From NCBI GenBank assembly GCA_032622095.1, contig CP136068.1, positions 138,205,989 through 138,269,988 of the forward strand: a DNA stretch of 64,000 nucleotides. The letters run 5' to 3'. The position numbers and the translations under genes are program-made. Shown in pieces: positions 33,138 through 43,654 of the stretch (the stretch's first letter is position 1; every line of letters starts with the position of its first letter). The notes below the pieces were generated by a model. It did not search any database. It saw only the letters and a program-made list of their open reading frames with translations, and was not told where the DNA came from. This DNA comes from Siphonodentalium dalli (taxonomy: Eukaryota; Mollusca; Scaphopoda; Gadilida; Siphonodentaliidae).

Positions 33138-33698
33138 ATGGAGAGAATACTACCCGCAGAAATACTGGAGAAAATATACAATCAGCTAATTGACATGTCA
33201 ACTATAAATCCAGAAATAAAAAAACAACTACTACACAATTGGTTTATAAGAGAAATTAAAATAATACTGAAGAATATAGATGAAGGATATTTTCCTGTAC
33301 AGCGATTGAAATCTTTGATTGCGAGGTCTGAATTTGAAACTGATTTCTTACAGGATATATTGAATCAAATGTTTTCAAATCGCTGGGTATTTAGAGGCGT
33401 TCCTAAAAACAAAATACATGACATTCGTGAACTTATTGGAGATAACTTTGTGAGATTTGCAGAATACCGAGACTGGGTTTTCAATCAGAGAAGTTTTGAA
33501 GAAGTGACAATAATTCACGGATATATCATTCTCCGTGAACCGTGTACACTGTTCACGATTGAACAAATACTTAACAGAGACGTGATTTTGGATTACATTT
33601 CTACAAGTAAATCGAAATATATTTCAGAATTAGAGAATGAATTAATCTGGTCATTCGGAATAATCTGGAATTATGGTGACTCTTCGTTGAGAAAATAA
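33138..33698 (+). CDS. 186-aa Polinton protein of unknown function, outer copy
   Basis: Start chosen at ATG 33138, since the inner copy supports no earlier ATG. The N-terminus ILPAEILEKIYNQLI resembles the first helix of an F-box (LPxEILxKIxxxL), followed by INPEIKKQLLHNWF. The rest (for example RWVFRGVPKNKIHDIRELIG, YRDWVFNQRSFEEVTII) matches nothing I recognise. If an F-box, it could recruit a host ubiquitin ligase; this is speculative. The frame is intact in both elements with few differences. It converges with the polymerase gene. Confidence 0.7.
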   Translation: MERILPAEILEKIYNQLIDMSTINPEIKKQLLHNWFIREIKIILKNIDEGYFPVQRLKSLIARSEFETDFLQDILNQMFSNRWVFRGVPKNKIHDIRELIGDNFVRFAEYRDWVFNQRSFEEVTIIHGYIILREPCTLFTIEQILNRDVILDYISTSKSKYISELENELIWSFGIIWNYGDSSLRK

Positions 33699-33953
33699 AA
33701 AAAAACATATTTGTTTTTGGTTTAAGACCGATATAATATTATAAGTATAAAGAGCGTTAAGACTGTACTGGAGGTAACTGCAATGATAGAAAAAAACAGC
33801 TAATTCATAACTAACCTGTATAGAATGTTTCACACACACAGTATAGGACTAACGAATTTGTAAATGTGAACTGGATCGGGTAGCATTTTATAGATCGAAA
33901 AAATGGACACCGTGGATAAATTGACCAATGACTGCCATCGGTTTATAGTAATA

Positions 33954-34003
33954 CGTGTTCAGACACGCTCGATGTTATCTAACATCGAACGTGTCTGAAC
34001 ACG
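33954..34003. repeat. 50-bp near-perfect hairpin between convergent genes
   Basis: CGTGTTCAGACACG, then TCGATGTTA, a 2-base centre, TAACATCGA and CGTGTCTGAACACG, with one mismatched pair. The same structure is at 46570-46617 in the inner element. It lies between the 3' ends of the 186-aa and polymerase genes. Possible roles are a terminator, a processing site or an origin-like structure. Confidence 0.8.
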
Positions 34004-34109
34004 CCTTAGTATAATCCGATAGCTGCCATCGATCGAATGTTTACACTCTCATTACAACCTTGATCAAATATAGACGATTAAATTATATAATATATATTAC
34101 GTACCTCGT

Positions 34110-35055
34110 TCAATATCCATATGGCAGAGTATCCATGTTATCCAATCGTCTGCGTTTTGTATAAACAACTCGGTACTGCTTCTCCTCAGATCTGTTATAT
34201 AATTTTCTTTTTCCTTTGGACCTGCATATTTTTCGAGGATTGGTTGTGGTGATGGGCACTGCACTTCCGGATTCTAACAGATCTTTAATCGTGTTGAAAT
34301 TGATGAACTGTGAATTTTCAAAGTTCAAAGAGAAACCCCGAACTTTACACGTCTCTTTAGCTTTATTGGTTCTATAAGCGTAATTCTTGGGTCCTCCAGA
34401 AACAAATTCCTCGATGTATTCATCCGGGTCTAGCTCACTAGTCAACTGTCCCAAATAGTCACCCAGTGGGGGGTTAATTTGATCCTCGATGCTGCTGAAT
34501 ACACAACTATCCGTGTCGTAATATAACACTCTTCTGTCCAAGGAATGAATAACTTCATATAACATTAATCGCGCGTGACACGTCGTGAACGTGGCCAAAT
34601 ATATGTTATTCGATGATCCACACGGTGCACAGTCATTTCGATAAGTCCACTCCATCTGAAGAATGTCATCGGTTATGACATGAAAATTTTCCATTTGTTT
34701 CATTGGATTTGAAATGAATTGGAATAGATTGTCTTGTTCCGATTCATGGAAATATTCGGTCTGTTTGAAATTCTGGTTTTGGCCAAATTTTCCCCAAAAC
34801 GAATTGAGCATCAGCTTGGATATTTGACGTAATCCTGGATTTTTTTCGATGCTTTCTCTGTCCAGCAATATACCTTCGTTGTCTTTATACTCTGTGATGT
34901 ATTTGTCCATGTCTTCGGTAGATTTTATCCAATCCGGAGGACCGCTAGCTTGCTGCTTGAATTTTAAGAATGTGTTTATATATTCAGTGAATAATCCATT
35001 TTGTTGTCCATAGTCTGACGTTTCGGTCCAATGGTATATCTCATATATATTTTGA
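34110..35055 (-). pseudogene. DNA polymerase B, outer copy: exon 2, 3' part
   Basis: Encodes the C-terminal palm and thumb. Polymerase motif B is LMLNSFWGKFGQ, motif C is YYDTDSCVF and the KxRG-type element is CKVRGFSLNFE. Separated from the upstream part by a 547-bp insertion with a 9-bp duplication (ATATTTTGA). Ends at TGA 34110. Confidence 0.92.
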
Positions 35056-35602
35056 AGACCTCTGTCTGTATGTATGTTTGTTTGTTTGTTTGTTTGTCTG
35101 TCTGTCTGTCTGTCATTTATACAAATCTACGATTCTCGACCGATCGGGACGAAACTTGGTACGTGTGTGTAGTTTGACCAGGCGGTGAACGTTGTCGTAT
35201 TGGCGAGTCCGTGCGGCGCCAGCTTCGCGCATGCGCAGACGAGATCTCGGAAACGGGTGGAGCTATCGACTTGAAATTTGCTATGTGAATGTATCTTGCC
35301 CCGGATACGAATTTTATCGGGTCGCCGAGCCCGTGCGACACCAGCTTCGCGCATGCGCAGACGAGATCTCGGAAACGGGTGGAGCTATCGACTTGAAATT
35401 TGCTATGTGAATGTATCTTGCCCCGGATACGAATTTTATCGGGTCGCCGAGCCCGTGCGACGCCAGCTTCGCGCATGCGCAGACCAGATCTCGGAAACGG
35501 GTAGAGCTATCGACTTGAAATCGTCGGGCTGGGTAGAGCTATCGACTTGAAATTTGGTTTTTGAATAGCCCGGACAACGTCGGGCTCATCGGCTAGTTTC
35601 AG
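35056..35602 (-). mobile_element. 547-bp interspersed repeat inserted in the polymerase gene
   Basis: ATATTTTGA stands at both junctions (35047-35055 and 35603-35611). On the minus strand it starts near CTAGCCGATGAGCCCGACG, contains three 122-bp units (AGCTTCGCGCATGCGCAGAC at 35221, 35343 and 35465 on the plus strand) and ends in (CAGA)n(CAAA)n. The inner gene is uninterrupted here. Same architecture as 18731-19145. The simple-repeat tail with a 9-bp duplication suggests retrotransposition, but Helentron-like is not excluded. Confidence 0.75.
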
Positions 35603-35611
35603 ATATTTTGA

Positions 35612-37496
35612 GAATCTTGTATCCTACTTTGATAGCTGTCTCCAGTTCAGGAATACACCAAACACCAGTAATAGCTCTCTGTTGGCACGTACACGTGCAA
35701 GGTCGTTGATTTTCATTATCAGCACAAGTCCTACACAGTGGAAACTTCAGTTTACCGTTGGATCGATACGGTAATACGGGGTGATAGAGTCCATTAGGTG
35801 GTAAAATCTTGACTTGAGCTATTCCGAAGTAATCCTTAAGTTCGGTAATGTCATCGCCCAAAATGATTTTCGGGTGTCCAATCGGGTATCGAGCGTATTT
35901 GAGCACATTTGGATAGAGCGACGTGAAGTCAAAATAGTGTATTTTCTCACCAACGTCAGCTTTGTAGTGTAATTTAGTTGCAATCGTTCTGCCGCCGAAG
36001 AAACTGTCTCTAGGCTCTAGTCGTTCAACAATGTCCAAACTAGTAATGAAATCACGAAGCTCCGGATTAGTCTTTCGGGCAGCGACGAACTCGTGTTCCC
36101 AAATGCACGCATATTTCAGGCCTCGACTTTCTATATACTTCTTCTTTTTCTGTGTCAGTCCGTATAATTCATTAGGTGTCTGGTTGGTTATCGGATTCTT
36201 GACTACGTCTCTCTCATGACTCAGACAAAGTTCACATCCATGGAATTGACATCCGTGAAATTCGAATGCCGTGTTTAACTCTTCACAATATCCATCCAAT
36301 CTGTACTTTGCACCATCGAGTTTCTTTTCACGGCCGTTCAAAGCGTGAGTTATGTGGATTTTATCTTTGAACATCATCCATTCCAGCCATTGAATCGAAC
36401 TTTTGCTGTATTGATCTTTATATGATGTCTTGGGGACGCGAGCTATCTGTGATTTGAGAAATTCTTTCTCTCGAATTTGTACGTCGCGTTCATCTTCAAG
36501 TTTTGTTTCTTGAACCCATTCACCTTTGTATAAAATCGACAAAGTTCCATCTTTACATTTAGCTGGAAGCCACGTTTTCCCTTCGGTACTTAGGCGCACT
36601 CTCCATTCCTCGTCGACGAATTTCGTTCTGAATATCCCCATACATACCGATGCGATTGTAACGTACTGGAATGGATCAACGGCACCAACCAGTTTGAACT
36701 TCATATCACCAGAAAACTCGTCAATTACGGGTTGTATATTTCCAGTCGCGTTCATGATGTGGGTTCTGAATTTTATGCAAGCTTGTCTCAAAATATTGAC
36801 ATCACTACGACAATAATCCGATAATTCTTTCTTGAAGATGAAAACTGCATTTGTTTGAGCCGCGTGCCATTTCGTGAAGTCTTTTCGTTCAGCCACACCC
36901 ATATAATCAGCGCCGTAATATTTGGCATCCGGATAGGGTCCTTCATAATTCTGGTTGGCTGGTTTATTGAAAAAGTGTGGGAACCATCCTTTTTTCTCGC
37001 CATCAAGACCGAATGTTTTTGGTAACAGTGCCAGCTTCATTGGTAGAAAGCTGAGACTGTCCAGTACTTTGATATGAATATCTTTTTCCACGTATAGGTA
37101 CATCAATTTGGATCCATTATATATAACTTTGGGTCTCAATGATTGATCAATGAGATATTCCATGAGAAAATATCCATCGTAACCCTTGAAGTTGTGAGCC
37201 AGTGCTATGAATCCCTTATGTTGTTCAGAGAATAACCATTTTCCAAACTGTTCACCGGTATCAGGACCGCTAAATATAACCTCACGGAGTCCACATGTAT
37301 CCGGACATAAATTTCGGTCATTCTTCTTCTTCTTCTTCTTCGCATCACTGTCGTTACAAGCATCACATAGAGGACCGCAATTTCGACAGTTCGGTTTCGC
37401 TTCCAACGATTCATGCATGCATTCGTAGCAAGCTGTTTGGGCGACGAGGAAGTTGGGTGTATGCTGAACTTTTCCGCACTATGTTTTTAAAGAGTT
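35612..37496 (-). pseudogene. DNA polymerase B, outer copy: exon 2, 5' part
   Basis: Carries exonuclease motif II (LAHNFKGYDGYFLMEYL), motif III (YCRSDVNILRQA), an inserted segment with FEFHGCQFHGCELC typical of Polinton polymerases, and polymerase motif A (YFDFTSLYPNVL). A TAG codon near 37479 (TGG in the inner copy) stops translation six codons into the exon. With the two insertions, this polymerase is dead. Confidence 0.92.
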
Positions 37497-39041
37497 CTGA
37501 AAAGTAATAATTGAACGTTTTAACCTCTAGCTTTATTGATAATAAAAACAAAATAAACGTCTAAACTTTGTTCAGATAATTATTTAAAAAAAAAATGTTT
37601 TGGTATAGGTTCAACGTTAATAAAGAGCGTTGACGTATTACTATTGTTTGTGGGTTGACCCTAAAAATTACTCGTTCCAATCTACGTGTCAATATTAAAA
37701 ATGTATGATGATCAGAACATCGACATATAGCCTGTATCATTGACGATTCAAGCACTCGGATACCAAGTTCAATAAAGTTAAAAAATTATATATTATGTTA
37801 GTTTACCATATAACAATTACAAAGCTCTTTTCACATAAAATATGTTACACATTTTTTCAATGTGTCAAGAATTTAAAGTTAATTACTCGGTTTAACATCT
37901 GTGACTCAGTTGAATTTTAATATTGAGACCCTTAACTTTGGTCGAATTCAAGTATGTAATTGTTATATGGTAATCTCACACGCAGATAAAGTAACAGCTA
38001 AAGAGCGTTCCTCGATAATCTAATATAATTTTAAAATAAAAGAGTGTCTCTACTTATGCGCGCCGATAATAAAGAGCGTTAACGTATTAATATTGTTTGT
38101 GTATTGACCCTAAAATTACTCGTTCCAATCTACGTGTCAATATTAAAAATGTATGATGATCAGACCATCGACATATAGCCTGTATCGTTGACGATTCAAG
38201 CACTCGGATATCAAGTTCAATAAAGTTAAAACATTATATATTATGTTAGTTTACTATATAACAATTACAAAGCTCTTTTCACATAAAATATGTTACACAT
38301 TTTTTCAATGTGTCAAGAATTAAAAGTTAATTACTCGGTTTAACATCTGTGACTCAGTTGAATTTTAATATTGAGACCCTTAACTTTGGTCGAATTCAAG
38401 TATGTAATTGTTATATGGTAATCTCACACGCAGATAAAGTAACAGCTAAAGAGCGTTCCTCGATAATCTAATATAATTTTAAAATAAAAGAGTGTCTCTA
38501 CTTATGCGCGCCGATAATAAAGAGCGTTGACGTATTAATATTGTTTGTGTAATGACCCTAAAATTACTCGTTCCAATCTATGTGTCAATATTAAAATGCA
38601 TGATGATCAGACCATCGACATATAGCCTGTATCGTTGACGATTCAAGCACTCGGATATCAAGTTCAATAAAGTTAAAACATTATATATTATGTTAGTTTA
38701 CTATATAACAATTACAAAGCTCTTTTCACATAAAATATGTTACACATTTTTTCAATGTGTCAAGAATTAAAAGTTAATTACTCGGTTTAACATCTGTGAC
38801 TCAGTTGAATTTTAATATTGAGACCCTTAACATTGGTCGAATTCAAGTATGTAATTGTTATATGGTAATCTCACACGCAGATAAAGTAACAGCTAAAGAG
38901 CGTTCCTCGATAATCTAATATAATTTTAAAAATAAAAGAGCGTCTCTTCTTATACGTGGTGATAATAAAGAGCGTTACGTTATCGTGATTTCGACTGTAA
39001 TGTGTTACATATATATATATTACAATTAGGTTAAGACTCAC
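37497..39041 (-). other. Polymerase intron, outer copy, expanded to 1545 bp
   Basis: The donor CAG|GTGAGT (at 39041) and acceptor TTATTACTTTTCAG| (at 37497) are strong consensus sites and phase 0. The intron is 654 bp in the inner element. The difference is due to three tandem 448-bp units. Confidence 0.85.
37619..38963. repeat. Three 448/449-bp tandem units in the polymerase intron
   Basis: Units start AATAAAGAGCGTT at 37619, 38068 and 38516; a final motif at 38964 closes the array. Each holds a TTACACATTTTTTCAATGTG hairpin, an inverted pair (CCATATAACAATTAC ... GTAATTGTTATATGG) and a second GCTAAAGAGCGTTC motif. Units are nearly identical, so amplification was recent or is kept homogeneous. 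The inner intron has one unit. Confidence 0.93.
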
Positions 39042-39875
39042 CTGACACCTAGCACATTTCTTGCATATATGATCCTCTTTACAGTCCTGGCAATCCTTTG
39101 TATGTAAAGGTGAATATCCTTCGGAACATTCCAGTATATCGTGTTGAAATGTTTCAAAGTCAAAGAAACAGAATTTAGCTCTTTCATCGTCAGTAACAGG
39201 AGGTATGGCCCTTACATAACATTCGTGTCCTCCCATTGTGTATTTGTCACACGATCTACAAAATGTTTCTCCGCACACGTGTTGATTCGGACGTCTTTTC
39301 CGTCTCTCCATGACTTTTTTACAGTCCAAACATTTCCACCATTTTTCGCAAGGAGCTGTCGTTTCTTTCGAAGCTTGATTAATAGGTTTTGCTTTATGAC
39401 GCACGAAACATTGATGAGACATACACGTCATGTTACAATCTGAACAATGTTCTTTGTTTTCACTTTGTTCACATTTATCACTTTTACACACGAAACAGGT
39501 GAGTTCACAATAATGCTTTCCTTTGGCTGCATAATGTTTTAAGCAATTCACACAGAAATATGCTGCGCTAAAGAATCCCGTTATGGATTGTATAGCGTGG
39601 AAATGTTCATTATCAGTCAGATATAAATATATCACGGGTCTTTCTGTACCGCCTGTAGGCGCGCTGGTAATGAATTTATTACCCAGTCTAGCACTAACGA
39701 CTAGTATTGTCAAATTCAGAGTGTCCTCGAATGCTTTTAGGTCTGCTAAACTGGCTGGTCTGTCTGTTGGTACACCTGCGATGACACTAATTGCTTTGGC
39801 TAATTTTCCTTTCTCAGTGCGTGTTTTGGCCGTCATATGTTTGTAATAATGGTGCGGTACTTTTCTGTATTCCAC
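39042..39875 (-). pseudogene. DNA polymerase B, outer copy: exon 1, 3' part
   Basis: Contains a Cys/His-rich region (FCVNCLKHY, CFVCKSDKCEQ, HCSDCNMTC), probably zinc-binding, and exonuclease motif I (CFFDFETFQ) intact, unlike the inner copy. Separated from the 5' part of the exon (56181-57092) by the inner Polinton at the GATGAG target site. Confidence 0.93.
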
Positions 39876-39881
39876 GATGAG

Positions 39882-41028
39882 AGAAGAATAGATGTCTCGT
39901 TGGCTCCACTTCTAAAAATAGAATCTTTGGGGTCTAAAATTGGTTGTACTAAAATATTCCCAAAACTTCCAAAATATCAAAACCCAAATTTTTTTTCAAA
40001 ACTTCCAAAAATTATTTTTCCAAAAAATTTCAAAACCCAAAACTTCCAAAAAATTTCAAAATCTCCAAATTTCCAAAAAAGTAAAAATTTCAAAACCCTC
40101 AAAATTATTTCTCTAAAAAAAAAATTTTAAATAAAAAATTTATAACGAGTTTTCGGTTTCTGAGAATCTCGATATTAAAAAATGTCGAATGTTTATTAAA
40201 ATTATTTGTGTGTAATATCTTTCGTTATTTTTTTGTTCAAATATTTTTCATGAAATTATTAATCGATGTTTAGAAATAGCTTTATTGGACATTGGGACCA
40301 TCGGTATGAATGCATACATTCCAGTGTTTATCGGACGCAGTTCATACATATATAATTGTCATACCTGAAAATAGACACCATTACTCTTACATAAATAATA
40401 AAGAGCGTTTATTCTTTACACTCTCTATCCCAGATGAAGTTATTGAGTATATGACAGGCATGTATTACCGTGAATTATTGGAAGTATTGAGATGTACTAT
40501 CTTGAATCACGAGCGGACAACCCCCCAGAATGAATTGTCATATTCGATGGAACATATTATGTACACGTAATCACACACGACATTGTGGGTAACAATGTAT
40601 GTGTCACACCTTGCTTTACCAAATGAATTCTATTATATTCCCGTTCACAGTTATATGCTGTTCAGAAAACATATCGATTTAATGTCTGAGCAGAATTAGT
40701 TGTTTAACGGGTTAGTATCAATTAAGGTTGATAAACTGTGTCATTGTTAGCATTAACACGATAATTAGTTATCCAAAACATGCATACATATTACGTCCAG
40801 GTCGTGAGACACTCAATTATAGAAATTGCTTCGGTGTCATTGTTATAACAACATTACGTAATAACCACTTATCACTCCATTCACACTTACGATCATTTTG
40901 TATACCGAAACTCCAGTTAGCACCGATGATGTAACATTATATCACTGCTATTGTATCAGTTGATAGGTTCAGACAAGTTCGATGTTTAGAAATAGATAAT
41001 AACAATTGTTAAATGTGCAGGTGTTCAC
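39882..41028. repeat. Inner Polinton left inverted repeat
   Basis: About 1.15 kb, inverse of 55014-56180 with a few percent mismatch and an indel of about 20 bp near 40520. Contains an A/T-rich CCAAAA-repeat stretch, AATAATAAAGAGCGTTTATT at 40396, a possible splice acceptor at 40433 and GACACTCAATTATAG blocks shared with the outer repeats. Confidence 0.92.
40434..40570 (+). other. Possible exon inside the inverted repeat (left copy)
   Basis: TTTACACTCTCTATCCCAG is a good acceptor-like sequence followed by a frame reading DEVIEYMTGMYYRELLEVLR. The same frame occurs in the right inner repeat and, with changes, in the outer left repeat. Reading-frame retention suggests coding, but no family is recognised and the copy here ends early. 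Confidence 0.3.
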
Positions 41029-41187
41029 ATTGGGGGAACACATGGTTACGTAATAATAACCAGTTAAACAACTAATGTTGCCTCGTCCGTAAAAAACCAA
41101 TTATCGGTCTATTCATTCTTACGTTCATATATATAATCTTATATAATGTTACGTCATCCGTGCTTGCATATGTTCGGGATTTTATGG

Positions 41188-41201
41188 TATAAAAATATAT
41201 A
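41188..41201 (+). promoter_or_regulatory. TATA-like promoter element of the polymerase gene
   Basis: TATAAAAATATATA lies 67-80 bp upstream of the polymerase ATG at 41268. It is conserved at 57161-57174 ahead of the outer copy. It is a plausible target for host TBP or for the element's own TBP homologue. Confidence 0.5.
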
Positions 41202-41267
41202 TGACTAAGCTGTATTCCATATAGTGAATAGACACCGGTGTAATCACTTCTCAGGACTTCTCGAAAA

Positions 41268-43000
41268 ATGGCTGAAGAAATAATGACACCTCTAACAGTG
41301 GAGGAAATTTATGAAATAGAATGTATTCTGCAAGACATCGAAGAATACGACAAGGCTATTGTAGCTTATCAACTAGATGAAGATATTATTGAAGCATCTA
41401 CGCTTTGTTCAGGAGATGACCCATGGCCGAACCAAATCGGATACGGAGAACATGATGCGCCTAAAATTGATGTTAACAACTCACAACCCGGTACAGCTGG
41501 ACCATCAGGATTACAAAACCGAGAAGACGAACAGACACCTCATCAAGATGAAGGAGGAGCTGTAAAATCAGACAATCAAACAGCCGGCAGTTCTGATATT
41601 CAAATAACCGGATATAGCATTCGCAAAAGGAGTGAACGAACCTTCGGAAACAATTTGGCAACACAGAGAACATATGAGATCAAATTAGATGAAATTTACA
41701 AAGAGAAAAAGTTAATCGACATATACAGGAATCTACATTCAATGTTCGAGGACACTATTCAAAGAGCTCGTGGAAATTTGGCTGACAATGATCTTGGCAG
41801 AGTTATCATTCACCATGAGAGTTTGGACAACCCTATAGTAGTTCCGTTACAAACGGTGCAAACGTTAAATGCTAACACTGTGATTGACAGAATCGAACTC
41901 GTTTTGAACAGCAACCAAACACTGACTGTTAATCAAAGTTTCCGCATAGATATAGGCACCATCGAGTTACCTAAAGGCGGAGCACGGCGGAGGATAACAG
42001 CTTTACATGATGAAAGTGACAATCTAAGAAATAAAACATCGATCGTTACGATTGAAAATACCGACAATATGTGTATGGCTCGGGCTATCGCCACATGTTG
42101 GGGTAAATTAAATATTTGCAGTCCTGATGAATGGCTAGAAATAACACAGAATAGAGGAACCAGAAATAATTTACAACTCATCATGGAATACAGAAAAGTA
42201 CCGATCAATTATTACAAACATGTGATGACCAAAAAACGTACTGAGCAAGGAAAATTAGCCAAAGCAATTAGTGCCATCGCAGGTGTATCAACAGACAGAC
42301 CAGCCAGTTTAGCAGATCTAAAAGCATTCGAGGAAACTCTGAATTTGACAATACTAGTCGTCAGTGCTAGACTGGGTAATAAATTCATTACCAGCGCGCC
42401 TACAGACGGTATAGAAAGACCCGTGATATATTTATATCTCACTGCTAATGAACATGTCCACGCTATACAATCCATAACGGGATTCTTTAGCGCAGTATAT
42501 TTCTGTGTGAATTGTTTAAAACATTATTCAAACAAAGGAAAGCATTATTGTGAACACACCTGTTTCGTGTGTAAAAGTGATAAATGTGAACAAAGTGAAA
42601 ACAAAGAACATTGTTCAGATTGTAATATGACGTGTATGTCTCATCAATGTTTCGTGCGTCATAAAGCAAAACCTATTAATCAAGCTTCGGGAGAAACGAC
42701 AGCTCCTTGCGAAAAATGGTGGAAATGCTTGGACTGTACAAAAGTCAGGGAGAGACGGAAAAGACGTCCGAATCAACACGTGTGCGGAGAAACATTTTGT
42801 AGATCGTGTGACAAATACACAATGGGAGCACACGAATGTTATGTAAGGGCCATACCTCCCGTTACTGATGATGAAAGAGCTAAATTCTCTTTCTTCGACA
42901 CGATATATTGGAATGTTCCGAAGGATAATCACCCTTACATACAAAGGATTGCCAGGACTGTAAAGAGGATCATATATGCAAGAAATGTGCTAAGTGTCAG
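41268..43000 (+). pseudogene. DNA polymerase B, inner copy: exon 1 with 16-bp deletion
   Basis: Begins MAEEIMTPLTVEEIYE, acidic. An early domain contains NTDNMCMARAIATCW, a pattern typical of Polinton polymerase N-termini, followed by the Cys/His-rich region. At about 42899 a 16-bp deletion removes the FET part of exonuclease motif I and shifts the frame, so the donor CAG|GTGAGT at 43000/43001 is reached in the wrong phase. Without it exon 1 would be 1749 bp (583 codons), phase 0. A sequencing or assembly error is possible but would have to remove exactly this block. Confidence 0.88.
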
Positions 43001-43654
43001 GTGAGTCTTAACCTAATTGTAATATATATATGTAACACATTACAGTCGAAATCGTGATAACGTAACGCTCTTTATTAAAGGCGTGCATAAGTAGAGACGC
43101 TCTTTCATTTTTAAAAATTATATTAGATTATCGCTGAACGCTCTTTAGCTGTTATCTTGCGTGTGAGGTTACCATATAACAATTACATACTTGAATTCGA
43201 CCAAAGTTAAGGGTCTCAATATTAAAATTCAACTGAGTCACAGATGTTAAATCGAGTAATTAACTTTTTTAATTCTTGACACATTGAAAAAATGTGTAAT
43301 ATATTTTTTTGTGAAAAGAGATTTGTAATTGTTATATGGTAAACTAACATAATATATAATTGTTTTAACTTTATTGAACTTGATAGCTGCGTGCTTGAAT
43401 CGACAATTATACAGGCTATATGTCGATGGTCGGATCATGATATACATTTTTAATATTGACACGTAGATTGGAACGAGTAATTTTTAGGATCAACCAACGA
43501 ACAATAGTAATACGTCAACGCTCTTTATTAACGTTGAACCTATACCAAAACATTTAAAAAAAAAAAAAATTATCTGAACAAAGTGTAGACGTTTTATTTT
43601 GTTTTTTATTATCGATAAAGCTAGAGGTTAAAACGTTCAATTATTACTTTTCAG
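43001..43654 (+). other. Polymerase intron, inner copy
   Basis: GTGAGT donor, TTATTACTTTTCAG acceptor, 654 bp. Contains one copy of the 448-bp unit found three times in the outer intron, with AACGCTCTTTATT at 43073, AACGCTCTTTAGC near 43137 and CAACGCTCTTTATTAACG near 43517. Confidence 0.85.
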
